Origin: Sphingobacterium sp. CZ-2
GTDB taxonomy: Bacteria > Bacteroidota > Bacteroidia > Sphingobacteriales > Sphingobacteriaceae
Direction: 5' to 3'
Length of the DNA: 64,000 nt
Assembly (NCBI RefSeq): GCF_004526235.1
Contig: NZ_CP038159.1
Coordinates: 3,658,001-3,722,000 of the forward strand
Position numbers and translations under genes: made by a program. Position 1 is the stretch's first letter; every line of letters starts with the position of its first letter. The notes beneath the pieces were generated by a model, which made no database searches, was not told the DNA's origin, and worked only from the letters and a program-made list of their open reading frames with translations. Shown piece by piece: positions 54,090 to 62,736 of this stretch.

Positions 54090-54446
54090 TCATTTCTTCC
54101 TTAATCTGTTAATTCTGATAATCAGTTCATTGGGACTGAAAGGCTTGATGATGTAATCAGAGGCACCAAGATCAAATGCCTCCAGAACGATCTCCTCCTG
54201 TCCCATGCTCGAGAGCATGATGATAGGAATGGGTTCGTCCATCATCTTGACCTCCGCCAAAATTTCTATGCCCGAAGCAAAGGGCATCATGATATCTGAA
54301 ATAATCAGATCAATACCTCCCTGTCTGATTATGGAAATGGCATCAAGGCCATTTCTTGTCAGCACAACATCAAACCCCTCCTTGGTCAATTTATGTTCCA
54401 GTGTTCTGAGGATCAGTTCATCGTCCTCGGCCAATAACACAACCAT
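54090..54446 (-). CDS. Single-domain response regulator
   Basis: A 118-residue receiver domain with acidic pocket LAEDDE, phosphoacceptor Asp51 (LIISDIMMPFASG), Ser/Thr-type site MLSSMGQEE and Lys in YIIKPFSP. It has no output domain, so it must act by protein contact or phosphotransfer. The genes for the hybrid kinase (upstream, 5 bases away) and the HEAT protein (downstream, 4 bases away) flank it closely. The likely path is kinase to this regulator to the HEAT protein and synthase. Confidence 0.92.
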   Translation of the reverse strand: MVVLLAEDDELILRTLEHKLTKEGFDVVLTRNGLDAISIIRQGGIDLIISDIMMPFASGIEILAEVKMMDEPIPIIMLSSMGQEEIVLEAFDLGASDYIIKPFSPNELIIRINRLRKK

Positions 54447-54451
54447 TTTAT

Positions 54452-57400
54452 CTACTCCTCTATCTGCTTTAAAAGTTTAAAAATCAATTCAATTTCTGCA
54501 TAAATATTTTCCAAGCCCTCATTCAGGTTTGGATCTTCCGGTTTTTTATCCCGGAACGAGGTATTTAACATATCCGTTGCCGAATCATGGTCCCTCAGTA
54601 TCAAGGATTCCAATGCCACAATCAGATTGTTGAGTTCAATAAGTCCAGAGGTGCCTGAGGTGCCTTTCATTTTATGGAGAAGACGACCGATAACCTCCAC
54701 ATCGCCATGTTTTTCTGCAATTTTCAACTGTTCTCTTTGGGATCTTAGTTCCTTTTTGACCAGGCCCAGGAACACCTTCCTGAAATCTGGATCTGAATCT
54801 GTGGCCTCCCGGATTATCCGATTATCAATATGTAGTACGAGTGCCCCTGGAAGATTATATTTACGCTTATGGAGCCCAAGCTGCTTAAGCACCCGTTCCC
54901 TGAATTCATCAAACCGGATTGGCTTGGCCAAAAAATCGGTCATTCCTGCCTCCAGGCACCTCTCTCTTTCCCCCTTAATGGTTCCTGCAGATATTCCTAT
55001 GATCGGAGTGTGTCCATAGCCCTTTAGGGTTCGGATACTTTTGGTGGCCTCCGTTCCATCCATCAATGGCATCTGTATATCCATCAGGATCAGATCGAAA
55101 TCCTCCTTGTGGCACTCTTGGACGGCCAATAAACCATTCTCTACGCCTACGGTAAGACTGTTTGGAAGTACCTGCTCGATCAATCGTATGTTCAGTTCCA
55201 TATTGACGGTATTATCATCGGCCAATAATACCTTATAGATATGCTTTTGCTCTTGCTGGCCTGAGTTTTTCTGATCTGTTTCAATGCGACCGGGATTGGA
55301 ATCCACTGGCTCTGATTGTACTTCATCGGTTGTTTTGGGCCTGTTCCGTAAGATTCGATAGAGTTCCTCGGAAATGATAGGTTTGGCCAGACAGTAGCAG
55401 TTGGGCTGATGTCGAAAGTCACCAAAATGTTCCTGATCCTCTGAGGAGCTGTGCAGGATTAGAATTGGTGTTGCCTGCTGTCTTGACTCATATATATCCT
55501 TGATCTTTTGGATGGTTTCCAGGCCATTCAGGATGGGCATCCGATAGTCCATCAATATGGCATCAAACTGCTGACCTTCCATCAACAACTGCAGTGCCCC
55601 GAAACCATTTTCTACGGATTGGGTATGTACATCCTTAAACGAGAGCATATGCTCCAGAATAATGCGGTTATTGGCATTATCATCTACGATAAGTACATTC
55701 TCCACGGCCAAGGCCTTCTCTAGGGAGGTTGGATTTTCAAAGGGAACATCAATCTCAAAACAGAACGTGGAACCTATCCCAGGGGTACTCTCCAGCATCA
55801 GTTCACTCCCCATATACTTCAGTATGTTGTTGGAGATGGTCAGGCCTAGGCCTGTACCTCCAAAACGTTTGCTAACCGAGCTATCCTCTTGGGTGAAGGC
55901 ATCAAAAATCCGTTGTTGCTTTTCCTTTGGGATACCTATCCCAGTATCCCTGACCGAGAACTTCAAGCGAACAATCTCCTCATTGATCCAAACTTTTGAT
56001 ACCCCCAGTTCGATCTCTCCGTTCTCTGTAAATTTGACGGCATTTCCCAATAGATTGACCAACACCTGTTTTATCCTAGATTCATCTATGAAGATGACCC
56101 CTGGCAGACCCTGCTCTATGTTCAATAGTAATTCAATACCTTTATTCTGGGCCTGGTACAGGATGACATGAATGACCTGGTTCACCATTTCGTAAATATC
56201 ATAGCGATCGACATAGAACTCCAGTTTTCCGGATTCAATCTTTGAAAAGTCCAAGATATCATTGATGATGGAAAGTAGACTTGTGCCCGATTCATGCACA
56301 TATTTTAGATATTGTTTCTGGAGATCGTTCAAAGGGGTTTTTAATAGCAGATCCGAAAATCCGATGACTCCGTTTAAAGGGGTTCGGATCTCATGGCTCA
56401 TATTGGCAAGGAATTCTGACTTGGCTTTACTGGCCAGATCAGCAAGTTCCTTCGCCTTCTTGAGCTCTTCATTCTGGGCCACCTGTTCACTGATGTTTTG
56501 AGAAAAGATGATGATCCCTCCTATGCTACCATCACCCAACCGCCATGGACGGACCTCCCAATTGTAATGCTGAGCCTCCTCTCGCCCTTCGATCAACAAT
56601 AACTCATCGGTATTTCGGTAGGCAATACCCTGTAGGGCGTTCTCGTATATTCTTTTTCGCTTATCCGGGATATTTGGAAAAAGTTCATAAAGGTTATGGT
56701 TCAATTGAATAGACCTGCCTATGTGGAACTCCTCCCTCCATTGTTGACTGATTGCCAAATAGTTAAGGTCATAATCGAACATTGCAACTGAGGCCGGAAC
56801 ATGTTCCACGAAAGATTGTAGCATGGCCTCCTTACGTTCCAATTCCAGGAACATTTGCTTACCTTGGTCAATATCCTGGATAATGCCGAATACACGTTCA
56901 CACCGGCCATTGACCATTTCAGGTATCCCTTTTATACGGACCCAGATCTCCTCGCCCGAGTCCTTTTTTAGCTTCAGTTCAAGATCGTAGGGTCTACCGC
57001 TCTTGATCGCTTCATGGAAGTTTGACCGGAGGTGGTTCTTTTCCTCCTCTGCATAAAACCCAAAAACATTTTCCATTGTGGGCTGAAAATCAGAAGCCAC
57101 TCCATGTATGAGTTTCGTTGAATCCGACCAAAAGATCTCGTTCTTAACAAGATCTGATTCCCAACCACCAACCTGCGCTACAAGATTGGTCTGTTCAAGG
57201 ATCTGTTGGGTTCGTAGGAGATTCTTTTCCAGGATGATCCTCTCGGTCATATCCAGGGCGGTACTTACCACATAGGACCTCCCGTTGCCATCCTGTTCCA
57301 GCATATTATTATAGAGCCAGTAGATCCATTCTCCGGATCGTTTCATCAGCACCATCATACCTCTTGCCTCACCGTAGGCCTGGATCTGGTCGAGATAGGC

Positions 57401-58420
57401 CCTTAAGAGATGTTTGTTCTCCTGGGGAATAAGGTCGATGAGATTCAGCCCTTCGACTTCCTCCGCCCTATAGCCCAGAACTTCCCTGCCCTTTTCATTT
57501 ACTTCCAGGATATTCCCTTCCATATCGTGCATGCTCATCAGCCCGATGCCGTTCTCGAAGAAATTCCTGAACCTTCTTTCGGAAAGCTCCAGTTTCAGCT
57601 TCTCTGCATTTTCTTTGGTCATATTGCGACCGAATGCAAAGATTTCCCTGTTCGTAGGATCGTGCTTAATACTCCAATCAACGCTAACTTCCTGGAATCC
57701 AGGAAGCATTGTATGTGTCTGTAATTCGCTATTGTCTTTCCTGAGCAACAACTCTCTATCACCTTTGACCTGCATCAGCTCCAGAAAATCCATACCGATG
57801 AGCTGGCCTACCGACATCCCGAATAGATCAGCAAAAGAAGGATTCGTTTGCTTCAATCTGAAACCTTCATCCATCACACAGATCATATTCTGCGTATTTG
57901 ACAATATCTCCTTAAAATATCCGGCCTGAAGGCTCCTTCTTTTTGCAAGTAGGACTCCTACTACAGCCTCACCGAGTTTGGTTAATTCCCGCAACTGCTT
58001 CTCCGACAATGTTTTCTCCTTAAAATCGACCACACAGATCGTCCCCAAGGCCATTCCACGATCATCATTCAATGGTACACCGGCATAAAAACGAATGTTG
58101 CCAGCCTTGATCAACGGATTATCGGATGTACGCGGATCGGAAAAGGTATCTGTGATCATCAGGGGGCCTTCACCCATCAGGGTATACTGGCAAACGGTAT
58201 TTTTTCTTTCAACTGTTTCCAGATCCATTCCGATACAGCTCTGGATTCTTTGTATGTCCTCCTCCATGATGCCAATGATGCAGGTGGGGCTATCGGTCAA
58301 AAGACAGGCCAGCTCAGCAAAAACATCCAACTCTGGCATCCTCCCCAACCCTATCAGTCCGAAGGAGTTCAGAGCCTCTAACCGTGTCTTTTCGTTATCA
58401 GGTATTGGTAGGATATTCAT
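54452..58420 (-). CDS. Large hybrid sensor histidine kinase with GAF, PAS, two receivers and Hpt
   Basis: A 1322-residue cytoplasmic-looking kinase with no clear membrane helix. Order: GAF (about 1-160), four PAS-like repeats (about 165-655), HisKA with His676 (ANMSHEIRTPLNG), HATPase with the N, G1 and G2 boxes (LLGNAVKFTENGEI, RDTGIGIPKE, GGTGLGLTISN), receiver 1 with Asp958, receiver 2 with Asp1114 and an Hpt domain with His1249 (LLHKMKGTSG). All phosphorelay residues are present. The separate receiver at 54090 would be the final acceptor. It heads the operon for the GT2/LtaS fusion, so it probably controls that polymer. An inverted repeat lies in its 5' leader. Confidence 0.93.
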   Translation of the reverse strand: MNILPIPDNEKTRLEALNSFGLIGLGRMPELDVFAELACLLTDSPTCIIGIMEEDIQRIQSCIGMDLETVERKNTVCQYTLMGEGPLMITDTFSDPRTSDNPLIKAGNIRFYAGVPLNDDRGMALGTICVVDFKEKTLSEKQLRELTKLGEAVVGVLLAKRRSLQAGYFKEILSNTQNMICVMDEGFRLKQTNPSFADLFGMSVGQLIGMDFLELMQVKGDRELLLRKDNSELQTHTMLPGFQEVSVDWSIKHDPTNREIFAFGRNMTKENAEKLKLELSERRFRNFFENGIGLMSMHDMEGNILEVNEKGREVLGYRAEEVEGLNLIDLIPQENKHLLRAYLDQIQAYGEARGMMVLMKRSGEWIYWLYNNMLEQDGNGRSYVVSTALDMTERIILEKNLLRTQQILEQTNLVAQVGGWESDLVKNEIFWSDSTKLIHGVASDFQPTMENVFGFYAEEEKNHLRSNFHEAIKSGRPYDLELKLKKDSGEEIWVRIKGIPEMVNGRCERVFGIIQDIDQGKQMFLELERKEAMLQSFVEHVPASVAMFDYDLNYLAISQQWREEFHIGRSIQLNHNLYELFPNIPDKRKRIYENALQGIAYRNTDELLLIEGREEAQHYNWEVRPWRLGDGSIGGIIIFSQNISEQVAQNEELKKAKELADLASKAKSEFLANMSHEIRTPLNGVIGFSDLLLKTPLNDLQKQYLKYVHESGTSLLSIINDILDFSKIESGKLEFYVDRYDIYEMVNQVIHVILYQAQNKGIELLLNIEQGLPGVIFIDESRIKQVLVNLLGNAVKFTENGEIELGVSKVWINEEIVRLKFSVRDTGIGIPKEKQQRIFDAFTQEDSSVSKRFGGTGLGLTISNNILKYMGSELMLESTPGIGSTFCFEIDVPFENPTSLEKALAVENVLIVDDNANNRIILEHMLSFKDVHTQSVENGFGALQLLMEGQQFDAILMDYRMPILNGLETIQKIKDIYESRQQATPILILHSSSEDQEHFGDFRHQPNCYCLAKPIISEELYRILRNRPKTTDEVQSEPVDSNPGRIETDQKNSGQQEQKHIYKVLLADDNTVNMELNIRLIEQVLPNSLTVGVENGLLAVQECHKEDFDLILMDIQMPLMDGTEATKSIRTLKGYGHTPIIGISAGTIKGERERCLEAGMTDFLAKPIRFDEFRERVLKQLGLHKRKYNLPGALVLHIDNRIIREATDSDPDFRKVFLGLVKKELRSQREQLKIAEKHGDVEVIGRLLHKMKGTSGTSGLIELNNLIVALESLILRDHDSATDMLNTSFRDKKPEDPNLNEGLENIYAEIELIFKLLKQIEE

Positions 58421-58424
58421 AAAT

Positions 58425-58480
58425 ATATCTCAGGAATCTAATTATGCAATCGTGAAGATAAGCATAAATCCCTGAGATAT
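58425..58480. promoter_or_regulatory. Inverted repeat flanking the leader of the hybrid kinase gene
   Basis: ATATCTCAGG (58425-58434) and CCTGAGATAT (58471-58480) are exact reverse complements with a 36-base spacer; the first arm ends 5 bases from the kinase start codon (58418-58420). It could be a long-loop hairpin in the mRNA leader that occludes the start region, or two half-sites of an operator around a promoter. No TAnnTTTG box is visible within the spacer. Confidence 0.45.
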
Positions 58481-58539
58481 GCTCCCATTTAGGAACAATT
58501 AACCTAAAAGGACAATATTTAAAAAATAGGTTCAAAATT

Positions 58540-59623
58540 TTATCCCCCAAATTCCATGAGAAAGGCTTTTAGGAAACTGTCAAGATCTCCATCAAGTACA
58601 GATTGGGTGTTGGAAGTTTCCACATTCGTCCTAAGGTCTTTGATAAGCTTGTAAGGGTGAAGTACATAATTTCTGATCTGGGATCCCCATTCAATCTTCT
58701 TCTTGGAGCCCTCTATGGCAGCTGTAGCCTCCTGGCGCTTGCGCATCTCGATCTCGTACAATTGGGACTTTAACAACCTCATTGCATTTTCCTTGTTCTG
58801 TAATTGTGATCGGGACTCCTGATTCTTGATGATGATGCCGGTTGGTTTATGGTGCAATCGAACCGCCGTTTCTACTTTGTTCACGTTCTGTCCACCAGCA
58901 CCACCTGCCCTAAAGGTATCCCACTCGATCTCCGAATCCTTGATTTCAATTTCAATATTATCATCCACCAGGGGATAAACATAGACCGAAGCAAAAGAGG
59001 TGTGTCTTTTACCATTGGAATCGAACGGTGAAATACGGACCAAACGGTGCACGCCATTTTCTCCTTTCAGGTAGCCGTAAGCGAAGTTACCGGAAAACTG
59101 AAGGGTCACGGTCTTGATCCCCGCCACATCTCCTTCTTGATAATCCTGCTCCGTTACCTTACAACCGTGTTTTTCGCCCCACATGATATACATACGCATC
59201 AACATGGCTGCCCAATCACAGGATTCCGTCCCCCCGGCCCCGGCAGTGATCTGAAGAATTGCATCCAACTGATCTTCCTCTGCACTCAACATGTTCTTGA
59301 ATTCCAGTTCTTCGATATCCGAAAGAGCAATCTGGTATTGCTCCTCCAATTCCTTATCCGTTGCATCTCCAGCCTGGAAAAACTCGTACAATACCCCTGT
59401 ATCTTCCACAGAAGCCGTTACCGCATCAAATTGATCGGTCCAAACTTTATGGTTCTTTATCGCGTGTAATACTTTTTCTGCTGCTTTGGGATCATCCCAA
59501 AAATCAGGTTGAAGCGTGATCTGGGTATCACGATCTATCTCTTCTTTTTTGGCATCAATGTCAAAGATGCCTCCTCAGGGATGCCAATCGATCCCTCAAG
59601 TCTTGTATTTGTTCCTTGGTCAT
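58540..59623 (-). CDS. prfB: Peptide chain release factor 2, programmed +1 frameshift
   Basis: A 360-residue RF2 in two frames. ATG at 59623 starts 20 residues ([20 protein letters not shown]) ending in an in-frame TGA at 59561-59563. After CTT the ribosome must skip one base, and the frame continues from GAC at 59562 to the stop at 58540. The second part contains the SPF stop-codon motif ([19 protein letters not shown]) and the catalytic GGQ ([21 protein letters not shown]). Domain 1 includes [13 protein letters not shown]. It is the standard autoregulated RF2 arrangement, not a truncated gene. It recognises UGA and UAA. Confidence 0.96.
59561..59575 (-). promoter_or_regulatory. RF2 +1 frameshift signal
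   Basis: On the coding strand the site reads AGGAGG CAT CTT TGA C: an internal Shine-Dalgarno (59570-59575), a three-base spacer, the slippery CTT (59564-59566) and the UGA (59561-59563) followed by C. This matches the classic E. coli prfB pattern in order and spacing. Low RF2 lets the ribosome pause and slip forward one base, so the site senses RF2 itself. Confidence 0.95.
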
Positions 59624-59649
59624 ATCACAAAGATAAAATAAAATGGAAC

Positions 59650-60897
59650 TTACCTATGAAATTCATAGGTATAAACATTATAGGGAAGAATTTTTTTGGC
59701 CAATTGCCAGGAAATAAAGCAGCAGATCACTAATGGACCAATCAAAACGAACGCATTTGGCGCTAAAGAGCAAGCTAGAATAGCGGCTGTCCAAGGTGCG
59801 AAAATGGCCGCTGAAAGCGCTACTGCAGCACCTATGACCAGAAAGTTGATCGGCACCAAATCAAGACCAAAAAAGGTATTCCCCAAGTAGCAGACCATTA
59901 ATCCAAGAAATCCTCCAGCCACGATACTCGGTGCAAAAACTCCACCATCTCCACCGGCACCCAAGGTAAGCGAAGCGGCGATCGGCTTCAATAATACCAC
60001 GAGAATCAACATTCCCCAAGAGATTGTACCTGCATGCAGCACCTCTTTTAACCCATGGTAGCTGTCGCCATAGAGCGCCGGAATGGCGAATATAAAGAGT
60101 CCAACGGTAATGGCTCCAAGATTTACACGGACAAAATTATTGTTGATATTGCCAAAGAATGATTTCACCTTAATAACCATGAAGGTGAAATATACCGCTA
60201 AGAAAGCTGCCAAAATGGATAATAACAGCATAAAGGGTATCGCCTTATAGGACCAATGATTTACGGCTACCTGAAACATCGATTGTTCATTAAAAAGCAG
60301 GATAATACACAGGGAAACAACCGCAGCAATAGAACAGGTGATGATTTTTGTTTTTGTCCAACCTCGGTGGATAACTTCCATGGAAAAGAGAAATCCCACC
60401 ATAGGGTTTACAAACAACACACCTACTCCTGCTGTGACAGCTGCACAGATCAGTTCTATCTTGTATTTTTTTGCGGCAATTTTTCGCTGGTACATGGCAT
60501 TCCCAACAGTAGCGGAAGCCACAACAGTGGAAACCTCCACGCCTGTTGAACCCCCAAAGACAACGGTTAAGAATCCATTGATGTAATGGGATGCCACCTT
60601 AAATAAAGGAAGATGCTCCCGTCGGGCATATAATGTTTTATATATCTCGGTGATCCCTTTGTTTTTTCTTCCTTGAAATAGGTATTTACGCAAAAAATAT
60701 ATCGCGGTGGTACCAATGGTGGGCAATAGGATAAAGAGCCAGGTGTTGCGTTGTTCAACAAAATGGAATACCGTTTCTTCAAAAAACTCTGTAAAATGCT
60801 TTAAGGAAAGTGCTAATATAGAACAGATGATAGCAGTTAGCATGGAGGAAGCGATGAGTTTGCCCCAATTATTCAAAATAATGTTTTTTCTATACAT
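59650..60897 (-). CDS. ClC-family chloride channel/transporter, divergent selectivity filter
   Basis: A 415-residue membrane protein with about ten to twelve hydrophobic segments and no C-terminal CBS domains. The ClC landmarks are present but altered: the first motif GSGIP reads NKGIT (residues 79-83), the GREGP motif reads GSTGV (116-120, with Thr118 where the external gating Glu sits), and GGVFAPSIVAGG near residue 320 keeps the GxFxP form. So the usual Cl-binding Ser and gating Glu are replaced. Such proteins might be passive channels or prefer another anion. It starts 88 bases from pgi on the other strand. Confidence 0.86.
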   Translation of the reverse strand: MYRKNIILNNWGKLIASSMLTAIICSILALSLKHFTEFFEETVFHFVEQRNTWLFILLPTIGTTAIYFLRKYLFQGRKNKGITEIYKTLYARREHLPLFKVASHYINGFLTVVFGGSTGVEVSTVVASATVGNAMYQRKIAAKKYKIELICAAVTAGVGVLFVNPMVGFLFSMEVIHRGWTKTKIITCSIAAVVSLCIILLFNEQSMFQVAVNHWSYKAIPFMLLLSILAAFLAVYFTFMVIKVKSFFGNINNNFVRVNLGAITVGLFIFAIPALYGDSYHGLKEVLHAGTISWGMLILVVLLKPIAASLTLGAGGDGGVFAPSIVAGGFLGLMVCYLGNTFFGLDLVPINFLVIGAAVALSAAIFAPWTAAILACSLAPNAFVLIGPLVICCFISWQLAKKILPYNVYTYEFHR

Positions 60898-60917
60898 TTG
60901 AAATGTAATTGATAGAA

Positions 60918-60925
60918 CAAAGATA
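60918..60925 (-). promoter_or_regulatory. Probable -7 box for the ClC gene
   Basis: Reads TATCTTTG on the minus strand, a full TAnnTTTG match 21 bases upstream of the ATG at 60897. It lies in an 88-base divergent gap with a second match on the other strand. Confidence 0.45.
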
Positions 60926-60959
60926 CTACAAAATTGTCCATTGATAGGCTGTTAATCCT

Positions 60960-60967
60960 TATATTTG
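60960..60967 (+). promoter_or_regulatory. Probable -7 box for pgi
   Basis: TATATTTG, a full TAnnTTTG match, ends 18 bases before the pgi ATG at 60986. A TTG at 60941-60943 lies 16 bases upstream, slightly closer than the usual -33 spacing. Confidence 0.48.
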
Positions 60968-60985
60968 AAGAAAATCAATCGACAT

Positions 60986-62638
60986 ATGTTACCAAAAATA
61001 GACTTTACGACCACCCAAGCTTATAAATATTTAGCAGATCATTATATCGACATCAACGAAAAAAGCCTTAAGGAACTTTTTGCGGAAGATCCCCAGCGTT
61101 TTCATAAATTCTCCATACGGCTCGGAGATATCCTTTTTGATTATTCCAAGAACAGAATCGATGAGCAGACCATGGCACTGTTGATGCAATTGGCAAGAGA
61201 ATGTCAATTGAAAGATGCTATCGAGGCGATGTTCAATGGAGAAAAAATCAACGAGACAGAAGGAAGGGAGGTGTTACATACGGCGCTGAGAAACCAATCC
61301 GATCGCCCGATTCTTGTCGATGGAAATGATGTGATGCCCCAGGTCCGCGAAGTATTGGCGAGGATGAAGGATTTTACAGACCGCGTGATATCAGGAGTAT
61401 GGAAGGGCTTTACCGGACGGGATATAACGGATGTTGTAAACATAGGCATCGGAGGTTCAGATCTAGGTCCGGTCATGGTGACAGAGGCCTTAAGAGCTTA
61501 CAAGACCCGATTGAACGTGCATTTTGTTTCCAATGTTGATGGATCCCATATTGCTGAAACTTTAAAGAACCTAAATCCCGAGACCACTTTGTTTTTGATT
61601 GCTTCAAAGACCTTTACCACCCAAGAAACCATGGCGAATGCCAATTCAGCAAAGGAATGGTTCCTTGAGACTGGAGCCGAGGATACGGAGGTGGCGAAAC
61701 ACTTTGCTGCCTTGAGCACGAATGAAAAGGGAGTGGCCGATTTTGGGATTGACACGGCGAACATGTTCGGATTCTGGGATTGGGTAGGGGGCCGATATTC
61801 CTTATGGTCCGCAATCGGGCTATCCATCTGCCTTTCCGTAGGGTATGACAATTTTGAATCCCTTCTTTTAGGTGCTTTCGAAGCTGATGAGCATTTTAGA
61901 AACACAGAATTTGAAGGCAATATTCCTGTAATCATGGCTTTGTTGGGTATCTGGTACAACAATTTCTATGATGCAGAAAGCCACGCCATCTTACCGTATG
62001 ACCAATACCTGCACCGTTTTGCGGCTTATTTCCAACAGGGCGATATGGAAAGTAATGGCAAATATATCGATAGAAATGGTAATCGGGTGGACTATCAAAC
62101 CGGACCTATTATTTGGGGAGAGCCGGGCACTAATGGTCAGCATGCCTTCTACCAATTGATCCACCAGGGAACAAAAATGATCCCCTGTGATTTTATTGCG
62201 GCCGCCATCTCCCACAATCCACTTGGCAACCACCAGGAGCTTTTACTATCCAATTTCTTTGCCCAAACAGAGGCATTGATGAATGGCAAAAGCGAAGAAG
62301 AGGTGGTCGGAGAATTAAAAAATGCTGGTAAATCGGTAGGTGAGATTGATGAATTGAAAAACTTCAAGGTTTTTGAAGGCAATAGACCTACCAATTCCAT
62401 ACTGATCAAGAAGCTAACACCAAAGACCCTTGGCACGCTGATCGCACTATATGAGCACAAGATTTTTGTCCAAGGGGTGATCTGGAATATTTTCAGTTTT
62501 GATCAATGGGGTGTGGAGCTTGGAAAACAATTGGCCAATAAAATCCTTCCAGAATTGAAAGGGAACGAAGAAATCAGTAGCCATGACTCTTCTACCAATG
62601 CCTTGATCAATCAATACAAAGCTTGGAGAATGGGGTAA
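60986..62638 (+). CDS. pgi: Glucose-6-phosphate isomerase
   Basis: A 550-residue isomerase of the long bacterial/eukaryotic type, starting at ATG 60986 ([19 protein letters not shown]); the in-frame TTG at 60965 is unlikely. It has [44 protein letters not shown] and [19 protein letters not shown] with the active-site Glu and His, and a Lys near the end (NQYKAWR). It interconverts glucose-6-phosphate and fructose-6-phosphate, a central step that also feeds the sugar nucleotide pools used elsewhere in the window. Confidence 0.97.
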   Translation: MLPKIDFTTTQAYKYLADHYIDINEKSLKELFAEDPQRFHKFSIRLGDILFDYSKNRIDEQTMALLMQLARECQLKDAIEAMFNGEKINETEGREVLHTALRNQSDRPILVDGNDVMPQVREVLARMKDFTDRVISGVWKGFTGRDITDVVNIGIGGSDLGPVMVTEALRAYKTRLNVHFVSNVDGSHIAETLKNLNPETTLFLIASKTFTTQETMANANSAKEWFLETGAEDTEVAKHFAALSTNEKGVADFGIDTANMFGFWDWVGGRYSLWSAIGLSICLSVGYDNFESLLLGAFEADEHFRNTEFEGNIPVIMALLGIWYNNFYDAESHAILPYDQYLHRFAAYFQQGDMESNGKYIDRNGNRVDYQTGPIIWGEPGTNGQHAFYQLIHQGTKMIPCDFIAAAISHNPLGNHQELLLSNFFAQTEALMNGKSEEEVVGELKNAGKSVGEIDELKNFKVFEGNRPTNSILIKKLTPKTLGTLIALYEHKIFVQGVIWNIFSFDQWGVELGKQLANKILPELKGNEEISSHDSSTNALINQYKAWRMG

Positions 62639-62736
62639 TACATTGAAAATAAGGTCGTTAGCTTAACAGATCGGATATGCTTTGCTTTAGCGAATTATTT
62701 TGGCGAAATTAGGGGTTTACCCAAATTCTAACCATT

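Noticed and set aside
58540..59409. Short 289-residue release factor 2 as a truncated gene
   Set aside because: The missing N-terminus is in another frame, joined by a standard +1 frameshift site at 59561-59575.
59628..59635. TATCTTTG box just before prfB
   Set aside because: It is 4 bases from the start codon, so it would require a leaderless mRNA; left out as probable chance.
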